Source: DATFVJ01 sp035517695 (GTDB lineage Bacteria > Actinomycetota > Actinomycetes > Streptosporangiales > Streptosporangiaceae). From it: 64,000 nucleotides of DNA. The translations under genes and the position numbers were made by a program. This document shows positions 25,585 through 34,240 of the stretch, in pieces; the first letter of the stretch is position 1; each line of letters begins with the position of its first letter. A model generated the notes under the pieces. It did no database searches. It saw nothing but the letters and a program-made list of their open reading frames with translations, and had not been told where the DNA came from. The stretch lies in the NCBI GenBank assembly GCA_035517695.1, contig DATIYI010000033.1:1-64000 (forward strand), written 5' to 3'.

Positions 25585-25605
25585 CCCGGGGGTCGTCCCC
25601 CCGGG
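25585..25605 (-). terminator. GC hairpin between ppdK and dgt
   Basis: CCCGGGGG (25585-25592) pairs with CCCCCGGG (25598-25605), leaving a 5-base loop. It lies 9 bases after the ppdK stop and ends next to the dgt ATG. There is no T-tract. It could terminate transcription or mask the dgt start, since the only purine-rich bases upstream of the ATG are in the stem. Confidence 0.5.
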
Positions 25606-25613
25606 CTATTCGG

Positions 25614-28301
25614 TCAGCGGCTGTCGCTGCCGACCGTAACTATGGCCGCACGGCCAGCCTCCAGCCGGGCCACCGGGACGCGGAACGGCGAGCAGGACAC
25701 GTAGTCCAGCCCTGCGTCGTGGAAGAAATGCACGGACTCCGGGTCGCCGCCGTGCTCACCGCAGACACCGATATGTAGGTCCGGCCTGGCTTTCCGCCCC
25801 TCCGCCACGGCGATCCGGACCAGTCGGCCGACGCCGTCCGCGTCGATCGTCTCGAATGGCGAGACGCCGAACACACCAAGCTCCAGGTACCGGCTGAAGA
25901 ACGCGGCCTCGACATCGTCGCGGGAGAAACCCCAGGCCATCTGGGTGAGGTCGTTCGTGCCGAAGGAGAAGAACTCGGCGGACTGCGCGATCTCACCCGC
26001 GGTGACCGCCGCACGTGGAACCTCGATCATGGTTCCGATCAGCGTGTGCACGTCGGTACCGGTCTCCGCGACGACTTCGGCGAGCACCTGCTCGGTTCGC
26101 TCGCGCGCGATCTCCATTTCCTGCACCGCGCCGACCAGCGGGATCATGATCTCGGGCTTGGGGTCGCCGCCGGCCGCCTTGCGCTCCGCCGCCGCGTGCG
26201 CGATCGCCTTCACCTGCATGGCGAGCAGGCCCGGGGTGACGAGGTCGAGCCGGACGCCGCGCAGGCCCAGCATCGGGTTCTGCTCGTGCAGGCGGCGCAC
26301 CGCGTCGAGCAGCTTGCGATCCTTGTCGGTGGCCTTGTCCCCAGCCAGCGCGATCTTGACCGACAGGTCCGTGACATCAGGCAAGAACTCGTGCAGGGGC
26401 GGATCGATGAGCCTGATCGTCACCGGCAACCCATCCATCGCAGCCAAGATCTCGACGAAGTCGCCGCGCTGCAACGGCTCGAGGGCATCGAGGGCCACCT
26501 GTCCCTGCTCGTCCGTCTCGGCCAGGATGAGGTTCTCGACAAGCTGACGGCGTTCGCCAAGGAACATGTGCTCGGTCCGGGTCAGGCCCACGCCCTCCGC
26601 ACCGAAGCGGCGGGCGCGAGCGCAATCCGGGCCCGTGTCGGCGTTGGCGCGGACGCCGAGGCGGCGGCGCGTGTCCGCGTGCACCATGATCCTATGTACC
26701 GCCTTGATCAGGTCATCGGTATCCACGGCCGGATCGATACCGCCCTCGAAATACTCCACGACCGATGACGGCGTGACCGGGACCTCGCCAAGGTAAACCT
26801 CACCGCTTGTTCCGTCGATCGAGAGCAGGTCGCCTTCTGAGATCGTGATGCCGCCTGGCGCGGTGGCCTTGCGGCCAGCAGTGTCGACGTCCAGTTCCTC
26901 GGCGCCGCATACACAGGTCTTGCCCATGCCACGAGCCACCACCGCCGCGTGGCTGGTCTTGCCGCCCCGGCTGGTCAGGATGCCGCGCGCGGCTATCATC
27001 CCGTTGAGGTCGTCCGGGTTGGTCTCGCGCCGGACCAGGATGACGTCCTGGCCGTTGGCCGCGGCCTCGGCCGCCCGGTCGGAGTCGAAAACGGCATGGC
27101 CGACCGCAGCGCCCGGCGAGGCGCTTACGCCGGTCGTGATTTTGGTCGTCGCCCCCGCGGCGTCGAACCGTGGGAACATCAACTGTGCGAGCTGGGCACC
27201 GGTGACCCGGCTGACCGCCTCGTCCATGTCGATCAGACCCTGGTCGACAAGCTGGGTAGCGATGCGGAACGCCGCGGCGGCGGTGCGCTTGCCCACCCGG
27301 GTCTGCAGCATCCACAGCTTGCCGCGCTCGATCGTGAACTCGATGTCACACAGGTCGCGGTAGTGGTTCTCCAGGGTCGCCATGATGCGGAGCAACTCGT
27401 CGTAGGACTTCTTGTCGATCCGCTCAAGGTCCTGCAGCGCCACCGTGTTGCGGATACCGGCCACGACGTCCTCGCCCTGGGCGTTCTGCAGGTAGTCGCC
27501 GTATACGCCGGGGTGGCCGGTGCCCGGGTCGCGGGTGAATGCCACCCCGGTGCCCGAGTCCATGCCGAGGTTGCCGAACACCATCGCGACCACGTTGACC
27601 GCGGTGCCAAGGTCGGTGGGGATTCTTTCCTGGCGCCGGTAGAGGATCGCCCGCGGCGAGTTCCACGATTCGAAAACGGCGCGAACCGCCAGGTCCATCT
27701 GCTCGCGCGGATCGGAAGGGAAGTCCCGGCCCGTCTGCTTCCTGACGATCTCCTTGTAGCTTTCTGTCATGCGGCGCAGGTCGTCGGCGTCCAGATCGAG
27801 ATCGTTCTTGGTTCCCTTGGCCTCCTTCGCCGCGTCGTGGGCACGCTCGAATTCCTCGCCATCGATGCCGAGCACGGTCTTGCCGAACATCTGGATGAGC
27901 CGCCGGTAAGCGTCCCAGGCGAATCGCTCACTGCCGGACTGCTTGGCCAGCCCGTGCACGGAGTCATCCGACAGGCCGATGTTGAGTACGGTGTCCATCA
28001 TGCCCGGCATGGAGAACTTGCCGCCGGAACGGACGCTGACAAGCAGCGGATCGGTGGGGTCGCCCAGCCGTTTGCCCATCGCCCGCTCGAGGGCGGCAAG
28101 GTGGGTGCCGACCTCCTCGTCGAGGCCATCAGGGGCGTTGCCGTGTTCAAGGAAGTAACGGCATGCCTCGGTAGTGATGGTGAACCCGGGCGGGACAGGA
28201 AGACCCAAGTTGGCCATCTCGGCCAGGTTGGCACCCTTGCCACCGAGCAGATCCTTAAGGTCCTTGTTGCCTTCAGCGAAGGCATAGACGAGCTTGGCCA
28301 C
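25614..28301 (-). CDS. ppdK: Pyruvate, phosphate dikinase
   Basis: Interconverts pyruvate, ATP and phosphate with PEP, AMP and pyrophosphate. At 895 residues it has the normal three-domain layout. The N-terminal ATP-grasp domain begins DLLGGKGANLAEMANLGLPV. The central phosphohistidine domain has GILTSRGGKTSHAAVVARGM, where the His in TSHAAV is phosphorylated. The C-terminal TIM-barrel PEP/pyruvate domain has RTEHMF, FFSFGTNDLTQM and IGVCGEHGGDP with the catalytic Cys. GTG 28301 (VAKLVYAFAEGNKDL) has GAGGAG upstream, and the longer frame lacks similarity. In soil actinomycetes the enzyme serves glycolysis or gluconeogenesis depending on flux. The gene is complete and followed by dgt. Confidence 0.95.
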   Translation of the reverse strand: MAKLVYAFAEGNKDLKDLLGGKGANLAEMANLGLPVPPGFTITTEACRYFLEHGNAPDGLDEEVGTHLAALERAMGKRLGDPTDPLLVSVRSGGKFSMPGMMDTVLNIGLSDDSVHGLAKQSGSERFAWDAYRRLIQMFGKTVLGIDGEEFERAHDAAKEAKGTKNDLDLDADDLRRMTESYKEIVRKQTGRDFPSDPREQMDLAVRAVFESWNSPRAILYRRQERIPTDLGTAVNVVAMVFGNLGMDSGTGVAFTRDPGTGHPGVYGDYLQNAQGEDVVAGIRNTVALQDLERIDKKSYDELLRIMATLENHYRDLCDIEFTIERGKLWMLQTRVGKRTAAAAFRIATQLVDQGLIDMDEAVSRVTGAQLAQLMFPRFDAAGATTKITTGVSASPGAAVGHAVFDSDRAAEAAANGQDVILVRRETNPDDLNGMIAARGILTSRGGKTSHAAVVARGMGKTCVCGAEELDVDTAGRKATAPGGITISEGDLLSIDGTSGEVYLGEVPVTPSSVVEYFEGGIDPAVDTDDLIKAVHRIMVHADTRRRLGVRANADTGPDCARARRFGAEGVGLTRTEHMFLGERRQLVENLILAETDEQGQVALDALEPLQRGDFVEILAAMDGLPVTIRLIDPPLHEFLPDVTDLSVKIALAGDKATDKDRKLLDAVRRLHEQNPMLGLRGVRLDLVTPGLLAMQVKAIAHAAAERKAAGGDPKPEIMIPLVGAVQEMEIARERTEQVLAEVVAETGTDVHTLIGTMIEVPRAAVTAGEIAQSAEFFSFGTNDLTQMAWGFSRDDVEAAFFSRYLELGVFGVSPFETIDADGVGRLVRIAVAEGRKARPDLHIGVCGEHGGDPESVHFFHDAGLDYVSCSPFRVPVARLEAGRAAIVTVGSDSR

Positions 28302-28466
28302 TACGCGTTCTCCTCGTAATGCGCCCGGCACGGGCTACAGCCTCAATGCGGGCAGCATGGGTGGTTGCGGCCTGACGGCCCCGATTACTCAAACTCTACC
28401 GAGCGCCGTGCGCAACCCATGCGCCAGGCGTCGAGGTTTCCGCGAAGCCAAGGCACGCGCGTACCG

Positions 28467-29318
28467 CTAAGAGCGGCCCGCGCGGGCGGGAACCCAGGGC
28501 ACGCCCGTGATGCGTTCGTAGATCTCGATGTACCTGGCTCGCGCGGCCTCGACGACGTCGGCGGGGATCACGGGGCCCGGCGGGCGCTTGTCCCAGCCGG
28601 TCGCCGCCGCCCAGTCGCGGACGATCTGCTTGTCAAAAGCGTGCTGCGGCCGTCCGGGCTGCCACTCAGCCGCGGGCCAGAACCGCGACGAGTCCGGGGT
28701 CAGCAGTTCATCGGCGAGCACCAGGGTGCCATCAGCGGCCAGGCCGAACTCGAGCTTGGTGTCGGCGACGATAATGCCGCGTCCGGCCGCGATGCCCGCG
28801 CCCCGCCGGTAGATCTCGAGCGTGGCGCGGCGAAGTTGGCCGGCCGCCGCAGCGCCGAGCTTGGCCGAGACGTCGTCGAACGTGATGAACTCGTCGTGAC
28901 CCACGGCCGCCTTGGTGGTCGGAGTGAAGATCGGCGCCGCCAGCCGCGATCCCTCGGCCAGGCCGGGAGGCAGCGCGATCCCTGACACCGCCGCCGACGC
29001 CTCGTACTCACGCAAGCCCTGACCCGCCAGGTAGCCGCGGGCGATGCACTCCACAGGCAGCATGTTCAGCCGGCGGCATCTCATCGCCCGGCCGGCGAAC
29101 TCCGCCGGGACGTCGGTCCCCGAGATCGCGTGGTTGGGCACGATGTCGGCGAGCCTGCCGAACCACCACAGCGAGAGCTGAGTGAGTATCTCCCCCTTGT
29201 CAGGTATCGGTGTGGGGAGCACGACGTCGTAGACGCTGACCCGGTCGGAGGCGACCAGGATGATGTCGCCGCCGTCGGCATAAACCTCGCGGACCTTGCC
29301 AGAGTGCAGGAGTTCCAT
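28467..29318 (-). CDS. purC: Phosphoribosylaminoimidazole-succinocarboxamide synthase
   Basis: SAICAR synthase, step eight of purine biosynthesis: CAIR + Asp + ATP to SAICAR. The product is 283 residues. LLHSGKVREVY forms the N-terminal ATP-binding hairpin, SDRVSVYDVVLPTPIPDKG the next conserved strand, PVECIARGYLAG the substrate site, and IVADTKLEFG and DELLTPDSSRFWP the catalytic and metal residues. All hallmarks are present and the length is normal for the monofunctional enzyme. ATG 29318 has AAAGGGA upstream; the frame continues 71 codons further without similarity. It is transcribed toward ppdK in the same direction, but a 165-base gap separates them. No other pur gene is in the window. 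Confidence 0.95.
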   Translation of the reverse strand: MELLHSGKVREVYADGGDIILVASDRVSVYDVVLPTPIPDKGEILTQLSLWWFGRLADIVPNHAISGTDVPAEFAGRAMRCRRLNMLPVECIARGYLAGQGLREYEASAAVSGIALPPGLAEGSRLAAPIFTPTTKAAVGHDEFITFDDVSAKLGAAAAGQLRRATLEIYRRGAGIAAGRGIIVADTKLEFGLAADGTLVLADELLTPDSSRFWPAAEWQPGRPQHAFDKQIVRDWAAATGWDKRPPGPVIPADVVEAARARYIEIYERITGVPWVPARAGRS

Positions 29319-29534
29319 GGTCCCTTTCCGGTTTCGTCTCAACATGCGGCATAGGGGCCAGCGCCGCCGGCCGGCCCGCGGTGCGCCGGACCGCGAACAA
29401 GCCGTCGCCCAGGAGACCCAACGGCTGCCGCATGACGGCGTTGCAGGCTTGGCGCCGCACTGCACTGGTACGCGCTGCGCTGGTAGCGGCCCCCGCCTGC
29501 ACGCTGACGTGCGGCGCCCGGTCGGCCGCACAGG

Positions 29535-30923
29535 TCAGCAGCGGGGCAAGCGCTCCTCGAGGTACGACTCGAGCTTGGTGATGCCGACCCGCTCCTGCCG
29601 CATCGAGTCGCGCTCACGCACGGTGACGGCCTGATCCTCGAGCGTTTCGAAGTCGACCGTGACACAGAATGGCGTACCGACCTCGTCCTGCCGCCGGTAT
29701 CTGCGGCCGATCGCGCTCGCGTCGTCGAACTCGGTATTCCACAGCTTGCGTAGCCCGGCCGCCAGGTCACGTGCCTTCGGGGAGAGATCGGCGTTGCGTG
29801 ACAGCGGGAGCACGGCGACCTTGACCGGGGCTATCCGCGGGTCGAGGCGCAACAGCGTGCGCTTCTCCATGACGCCCTTGGCGTTGGGCGCCTCGTCCTC
29901 GGTGTAGCCATCCATCAGCAGAGCAAGGACGGAGCGATCGACACCGGCCGCGGGCTCGATGACATAGGGCAGGTAACGGTTCCCTGTGTCCTGGTCGAAG
30001 TAGGAGAGATCCTCACCCGACGCCGCGGAGTGCACGGACAGGTCGTAATCCGTCCTGTTCGCGATTCCCTCCAGTTCGCCCCACTCGCTGCCCTGGAAGC
30101 CGAAGCGGTACTCGACATCGACGGTTCGCTTCGAATAATGCGAGCGCTTCTCCGCCGGATGTTCGTAAAGCCGAAGGTTCTCCTCGTGGATACCAAGATC
30201 GACGTACCAGCCCATCCGGGCATCGATCCAGTACTGATGCCACCGCTCGTCGGTTCCCGCCTCGACGAAGTACTCCATCTCCATCTGCTCGAACTCACGC
30301 GTGCGGAAGATGAAATTGCCCGGCGTGATCTCGTTGCGGAAGGACCTTCCGATCTGACCGATCCCGAACGGGATCTTTCGCCGCGACGACTGCTGAATGG
30401 CGCGGAAGTTGATGAAGATTCCCTGCGCGGTCTCAGGCCGGAGGTATGCCAGCCCGGACTCGTCCTCCACCGGGCCGAGCGATGTCCTCAGCAGGCCGTT
30501 GAACATGCGAGGCTCGGTGAACGCTCCGACGTTTCCGCAGTTCGGGCACGCAATGTCGGCAAGGCCAGCGGCCGGGGGGTGGCCCCGCTTCGCCTCGTAC
30601 GCCTCTGCGAGGTGATCGGCGCGGAAGCGCTTGTGGCATGAGGTGCACTCGGTGAGCGGTTCGGCGAACTCCTTGACATGGCCGCTGGCTTCCCAAACCT
30701 CCCTGGCCAGGATCACCGAGGAGTCAATGCCGACGATGTCGTCGCGCTCCTGCACCATCGTGCGCCACCAATGGCGCTTGACGTTGTTCTTCAGCTCAAC
30801 GCCGAGCGGCCCGTAGTCCCACGACGAGCGGAGCCCGCCATAGATCTCGCTGGACGGGAAGACGATACCTCTGCGTTTGCAGAGGTTGACGATCGTTTCC
30901 AATCTGTCGCTGCGTCGGGCCAT
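29535..30923 (-). CDS. glyS: Glycyl-tRNA synthetase, alpha2 type
   Basis: Class II synthetase that charges tRNA-Gly. The 462-residue single-chain dimeric form begins LETIVNLCKRRGIVFPSSEI. It shows the motif 1 region SWDYGPLGVELKNN, Cys-containing insertions (CTSCHKRFRADH and CPNCGNVGAF) likely to bind zinc, motif 2 (FRNEITPGNFIFRTREFEQME), and motif 3 in the ALLMDGY block. The C-terminal anticodon-binding domain starts around PVKVAVLPLSRN. Three closely spaced ATGs precede the conserved part; ATG 30923 is chosen because GGATGGAG lies six bases upstream. An 18-20-bp tandem repeat array sits in its upstream region. The gene is complete and normal. Confidence 0.94.
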   Translation of the reverse strand: MARRSDRLETIVNLCKRRGIVFPSSEIYGGLRSSWDYGPLGVELKNNVKRHWWRTMVQERDDIVGIDSSVILAREVWEASGHVKEFAEPLTECTSCHKRFRADHLAEAYEAKRGHPPAAGLADIACPNCGNVGAFTEPRMFNGLLRTSLGPVEDESGLAYLRPETAQGIFINFRAIQQSSRRKIPFGIGQIGRSFRNEITPGNFIFRTREFEQMEMEYFVEAGTDERWHQYWIDARMGWYVDLGIHEENLRLYEHPAEKRSHYSKRTVDVEYRFGFQGSEWGELEGIANRTDYDLSVHSAASGEDLSYFDQDTGNRYLPYVIEPAAGVDRSVLALLMDGYTEDEAPNAKGVMEKRTLLRLDPRIAPVKVAVLPLSRNADLSPKARDLAAGLRKLWNTEFDDASAIGRRYRRQDEVGTPFCVTVDFETLEDQAVTVRERDSMRQERVGITKLESYLEERLPRC

Positions 30924-31249
30924 GAACATCTCCATCCGGCTGGCGGTCGGCGGGCTGTGAACACGCACGTCCCGTGAATCTGGGAGCGAGGCCCGTCTGA
31001 TCCAGGCCGCGTGCTCATTCTTGCTGTGCTCGTGTTTCTTGCGGGTGCTCGTGTTTCTTGCGGGTGCTCGTGTTCTTGCTGTGCTCGTGTTCTTGCGGGT
31101 GCTCGCGTTCTTGCGGTGCTCGTGCCCGCTTTGCTGGGCCCAGCGTGCGGTCCCAAGCTTAGAGCCACGCGCCGAGCGGAGCGAATCGATTTGACTACCA
31201 TCTGCATCAGATACAGCACAATCCGTAACCTATTGCGCGCCGAGCCATT
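30924..31249. repeat. Intergenic tandem repeat upstream of glyS
   Basis: The gap between glyS and the DUF1906 gene holds a degenerate array at about 31012-31130, built from units like GTGCTCGTGTTCTTGCGG in five to six copies. The remaining ~100 bases next to the DUF1906 stop show nothing recognised. The array lies in the expected promoter/leader area of glyS. Confidence 0.75.
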
Positions 31250-32857
31250 TCAATAGACAGCCCCGAAGACCTCGTCACGATCGATGTCAAGCCTGAATCG
31301 ACCGTGTTTTTGCCAGCGGTTGCTGCGGAACTGTTTGATGCGCCGGTCCCTCGGCCACCATGTCGCAAGCAAATAGGGCTGACCTCGCAGGTTGACATGG
31401 CCATCCCACAGCGCGAACCAGATTGACTGCGGCCTAGCGAGCCGGTGACCGGCAATCCTGGTGGTACCGCCCAGGTTTTCCGCACCAGAGGCGGCGCTCG
31501 CGTAGACGCCAGGCACGTAACCGCGGGCACGCAACCGCCGAGTCCAGGCATCGAGAAAGGTGAGCACGGCGTTCCGGCACTTCCTGCTCGCGCTGTTGTA
31601 GGCCTCCATGTCGAAATAGATCGGGGCGTGCCGGTGCAGTCGCAGGCCGCGCGCGAGCGCGACAGCGTCGCTCGCGGCCGCCGCGCCCTCACGGGCCGCC
31701 CGTCTCGGTTTGATCTTGACGCTGAAGCGGTCGCAGGGTGGTTGCCTGCCGACGTACGCGGGGATCAGCGACCATCCCATCGCCTTGACCCGCCGCACCC
31801 ACCGCGCCGAGAGATTGCCCGCGTCGCAGGCCCTGTTCGCGCCGCCGATGTAGACGCCGACTGCGGCGTAGTAGGACCGCCAGGCCCGCATGGCCGGAAT
31901 CGACGGTGCGGTACAGGTGTCGAATCCGGCGAGCGGCCGCCGGGCGCGGCGCGCACGGGCGATGACCGTACCGGCCGTGCGGGTGGTCGGTGCAGCCGCA
32001 GCGGCCCAACCTGCCGCCACCGAACCTGCCGCCACCGAACGTGCCGCCACCGAACGTGCCGCCACCGAACCTGCCGCCACCGAACCTGCCGCCGCCACAC
32101 CAACGCGGGCGGGCGCGCGCATAGGTTCGAGCGCCGCGAACGCCTCCATCGCCGCGCGGCCCGAGGCGACGCGGTCGGCTGCAAGCGCCAGCCACGGCGG
32201 CGGCGCGGTAGGGCCGGCGCCGCTTGGCGCCACCGGTGCCGAGCCCGCGCCGCGAACGCTCGAGATGATGCGTTCCACCACGGCAGGATCGTTGGCATAG
32301 GTCGCGATGATCGACAGGCGCGGCCACCTGATCGTCAGTCCAAGCTCACGTCCCTGCGCATCGCGCACGATGATGGCGCGGTGCGCGGACACGTTGTTCG
32401 CACGGGCGAGCGCGACGCCGCGCTGGTGAGCGACGGCCGGAGCCCCGCCGCCGTCGATCTGCACCGTTTCTGTCCGCCCTACCAGATGCGCTGGGCACTG
32501 CTGGTCGGGTCCCGGGGTCCCCAGGTAGACGGCGTGCCTGTCGTACCGCACACACCGCTGAGGCTGCGCGGACAGCTGGTAGACAGGCCACGCGGCAGGA
32601 ACGTTGATGGCGTAGCCGCCATACTCGACTGCCTTCGTGCCCACTGCCTTCGTGCCCACTGCCTTCGCGCCCACTGCCTTCGCGCCCACTGTTTTCGTGC
32701 CCACTGTTTTCGTGCCCGCGGCGGCCACGGCGACGGCATCGTGCGGGTTCGCCGCCGCTCGCCCATCCGGGCCTGCGGTTTGCGGCCCGCACCCGGCGGC
32801 CGCGCTAACGCCCAGCACTAGCGCCGCAGCCGTCACGGCCATCGCTTTACGGCGCAT
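31250..32857 (-). CDS. DUF1906 (Rv2525c-like) glycoside-hydrolase-fold lipoprotein
   Basis: A secreted protein of 535 residues. The N-terminus is a lipoprotein signal (MAVTAAALVLGVSAAAGC, lipobox Cys near residue 23). Next comes a Val/Gly/Thr/Lys/Ala repeat region with VGTKAV or VGAKAV units, encoded by an 18-bp DNA repeat at 32628-32720. After a middle domain, a second repeat (AAGSV/AARSV, 15-bp DNA units near 32014-32095) precedes the C-terminal DUF1906 domain. That domain starts LAGFDTCTAPSIPAMRAW and carries PIYFDMEAYN, the Asp-x-Glu pair that would be catalytic in the GH25-like fold. DUF1906 proteins such as Rv2525c act in the cell envelope, perhaps on peptidoglycan. ATG 32857 has a GGGGGG-rich upstream site. 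Confidence 0.8.
   Translation of the reverse strand: MRRKAMAVTAAALVLGVSAAAGCGPQTAGPDGRAAANPHDAVAVAAAGTKTVGTKTVGAKAVGAKAVGTKAVGTKAVEYGGYAINVPAAWPVYQLSAQPQRCVRYDRHAVYLGTPGPDQQCPAHLVGRTETVQIDGGGAPAVAHQRGVALARANNVSAHRAIIVRDAQGRELGLTIRWPRLSIIATYANDPAVVERIISSVRGAGSAPVAPSGAGPTAPPPWLALAADRVASGRAAMEAFAALEPMRAPARVGVAAAGSVAAGSVAARSVAARSVAAGSVAAGWAAAAAPTTRTAGTVIARARRARRPLAGFDTCTAPSIPAMRAWRSYYAAVGVYIGGANRACDAGNLSARWVRRVKAMGWSLIPAYVGRQPPCDRFSVKIKPRRAAREGAAAASDAVALARGLRLHRHAPIYFDMEAYNSASRKCRNAVLTFLDAWTRRLRARGYVPGVYASAASGAENLGGTTRIAGHRLARPQSIWFALWDGHVNLRGQPYLLATWWPRDRRIKQFRSNRWQKHGRFRLDIDRDEVFGAVY
32014..32098. repeat. 15-bp in-frame repeat inside the DUF1906 gene
   Basis: Copies of CCGCCACCGAACCTG or CCGCCACCGAACGTG, five to six in a row, encode an Ala/Gly/Ser/Val linker in the lipoprotein. 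The 15-bp unit keeps the frame when copies are gained or lost. Confidence 0.85.
32628..32720. repeat. 18-bp in-frame repeat inside the DUF1906 gene
   Basis: About five copies of a unit like TGCCTTCGTGCCCACTGC encode the VGTKAV-type repeats just after the lipid anchor. They probably form a spacer that holds the enzyme domain away from the membrane. Confidence 0.88.
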
Positions 32858-33048
32858 CGGCACCCCCCGCTGCGATGACACCCCGAACTAAGACACGCCG
32901 CACAATCGTGCCTGCCGGTCACTGCCCGCGCAGGCTGGCGCGCCACGCTTGTGCATCGTTAGGTGTAGACGGGAGGTATCTTTGCCTGCCACATGCGAGA
33001 TCATGGGAGAGCACGGCAGTCAACCAGGCGGGCGGAGGGCAAACCACC

Positions 33049-33393
33049 GTGGCAGCACATCAACCCCGGCGGCGGCCGCTACCGAAGGGCGAGACGTTCT
33101 TCACCCCTGGCGCGACCGGCCTGCGGCAGCGGATCGAGCGGCGCAGCGCTCGCCCGCTCGTCGTCCTGCACGAGCTACCCAGATGGGTCCTGCCGATCGC
33201 ACTGCTCGCGGTGCTGATCGCCGGGTTCACCGTGGCTGGCTGGATCGGGGCGGCCGCGCTCGCCGCGCTCGCGATCTTCCTCGGCTGGTTCGGCTACCTT
33301 TCCTGGCCGTCTCTCACGGTCTCTGGGCGCCTGCTGCGCGGTCTGACCATAACGGTCGTCCTCGCCCTCGCCGTTGTCCAGGCTGTCCGCTGA
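33049..33393 (+). CDS. DUF6703-like small membrane protein
   Basis: A 114-residue protein with a basic N-terminal region (HQPRRRPLPKGETFFTPGAT) and two or three hydrophobic helices (WVLPIALLAVLIAGFTVAGW, AALAALAIFLGWFGYLSW, TITVVLALAVVQAV). The order and the KGE-FF-PGAT motif match the DUF6703 family of actinobacteria, whose role is unknown. GTG 33049 is chosen because GGCGGAGGG lies upstream; the frame extends 58 codons further without similarity. It is divergent from the DUF1906 lipoprotein gene and followed 100 bases later by zur. Confidence 0.7.
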   Translation: MAAHQPRRRPLPKGETFFTPGATGLRQRIERRSARPLVVLHELPRWVLPIALLAVLIAGFTVAGWIGAAALAALAIFLGWFGYLSWPSLTVSGRLLRGLTITVVLALAVVQAVR

Positions 33394-33495
33394 CGATGGG
33401 GGCCCAGTGCCAGGCACGGACGAGCCCGGCCGCCCGCTGATGATAGGGATCTGGTGTCAGGCAAGAACGGCGGTGTCAGGCAAGGACTGGTTCGG

Positions 33496-33918
33496 ATGTC
33501 AGGTGAGGACGGGGTTGGTGTGTCCGGTGCGGACAAGGCCATCATGACGAGCCGCAGGGAGGCGGTGCGCAGGGTACTGGTCCGCAGTGAATCGTTCCGC
33601 AGCGCACAGGACGTCTACGCGGACATGCGGGCGGAAGGCGCGAAGATTGGCCTGACCACCGTGTACCGCGCGCTGCAGGCCCTCAGTGAAGCAGCCGAGA
33701 TCGATGTGCTGCACACCGGCGACGGTGAGACCGTCTACCGTGCCTGCCGCACTGAAACCCACCACCACCACCTGGTCTGCCGTGTGTGCGGGCGGACCGT
33801 CGAAGTCGCCGGACCAGCAGTCGAGCGATGGGCAGAAGCAGTCGCCCGCGTGTACGGCTTCACCGAGGTGACCCACACTGTGGAGGTGTTCGGCACCTGC
33901 CCGGACTGCGCGCGGTAG
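33496..33918 (+). CDS. zur: Fur-family repressor, probably zinc-responsive (Zur)
   Basis: A ~140-residue metalloregulator that would repress zinc-uptake genes when zinc is bound. The DNA-binding part has RREAVRRVLVRSESFRSAQDVYADMR and LTTVYRALQALSEAAEID, split among helices. The metal sites follow: ETHHHHLVCRVCG (His cluster and first CxxC), then GTCPDC (second CxxC) near the C-terminus, giving the structural zinc tetrahedron. Actinobacterial Zur proteins share this pattern, whereas Fur (FurA) usually sits beside katG. No zinc transporter gene is next to it here. ATG 33496 has AAGGA upstream; GTG 33520 is an alternative. The last codons lie within a long hairpin. Confidence 0.82.
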   Translation: MSGEDGVGVSGADKAIMTSRREAVRRVLVRSESFRSAQDVYADMRAEGAKIGLTTVYRALQALSEAAEIDVLHTGDGETVYRACRTETHHHHLVCRVCGRTVEVAGPAVERWAEAVARVYGFTEVTHTVEVFGTCPDCAR

Positions 33919-33942
33919 CGCGCAGTCCGGGCAGGCGCCGAA
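33889..33942 (+). terminator. Long hairpin spanning the zur stop codon
   Basis: CCTGCCCGGACTGCGCGC (33896-33913) and its exact complement (33918-33935) form an 18-bp stem with loop GGTA. After one mismatch the stem extends six more pairs to 33889/33942. The TAG stop starts in the loop. There is no T-tract. This is probably the zur terminator. Confidence 0.7.
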
Positions 33943-33956
33943 CCCGGGCAGACACC

Positions 33957-34124
33957 GCCCTGATGGCGGAGGGTCGTCCCAACAGCGCCATCGCGCAGCG
34001 CCTGTTTGCCACGGAAAAGGCCATCAGCAAGCAGAGCACGAGCATCTTCACCAAGCTCGGCCTCGCCGCGTGCGCCGACGACAACAGGCGGGTTCCCGCC
34101 GCTGTCGCCTACCCGAACTCCTGA
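33957..34124 (+). pseudogene. C-terminal LuxR/NarL-type HTH fragment
   Basis: After the zur hairpin, an open stretch of ~55 codons reads LMAEGRPNSAIAQRLFATEK, then AISKQSTSIFTKLGL, and ends at a natural stop. This is the LuxR-type helix-turn-helix at the end of NarL-family response regulators, including the recognition helix. The receiver domain and any start codon are absent. It is probably the last exposed piece of a response regulator gene removed by rearrangement. A downstream direct repeat (34146-34208) may mark the same event. Confidence 0.65.
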
Positions 34125-34145
34125 CCAGCAAGACCCGCACGAGCC

Positions 34146-34208
34146 CGCACGCGGCGCGCCAGCCCAGGAAGACGCCCCCCAACCCCCGCACGCGGCGCGC
34201 CAGCCCAG
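34146..34208. repeat. Two direct copies of a GC-rich 23-mer
   Basis: CGCACGCGGCGCGCCAGCCC plus AGG occurs at about 34146 and 34186, 40 bases apart, between the LuxR fragment and the uppS stop. It is followed by the palindrome GGGGG-CGA-CCCCC at 34208-34220, which may act in termination. Confidence 0.75.
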
Positions 34209-34240
34209 GGGGCGACCCCCAGGGACGCCCGGCATGCGGC

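Noticed and set aside
26949..28319. 456-codon plus-strand frame opposite ppdK
   Set aside because: It is a shadow of ppdK, which is full-length with the phosphohistidine and PEP-binding motifs in the other strand.
30924..31249. T-box riboswitch upstream of glyS
   Set aside because: No specifier stem or conserved T-box sequence was seen; the gap is largely tandem repeats.
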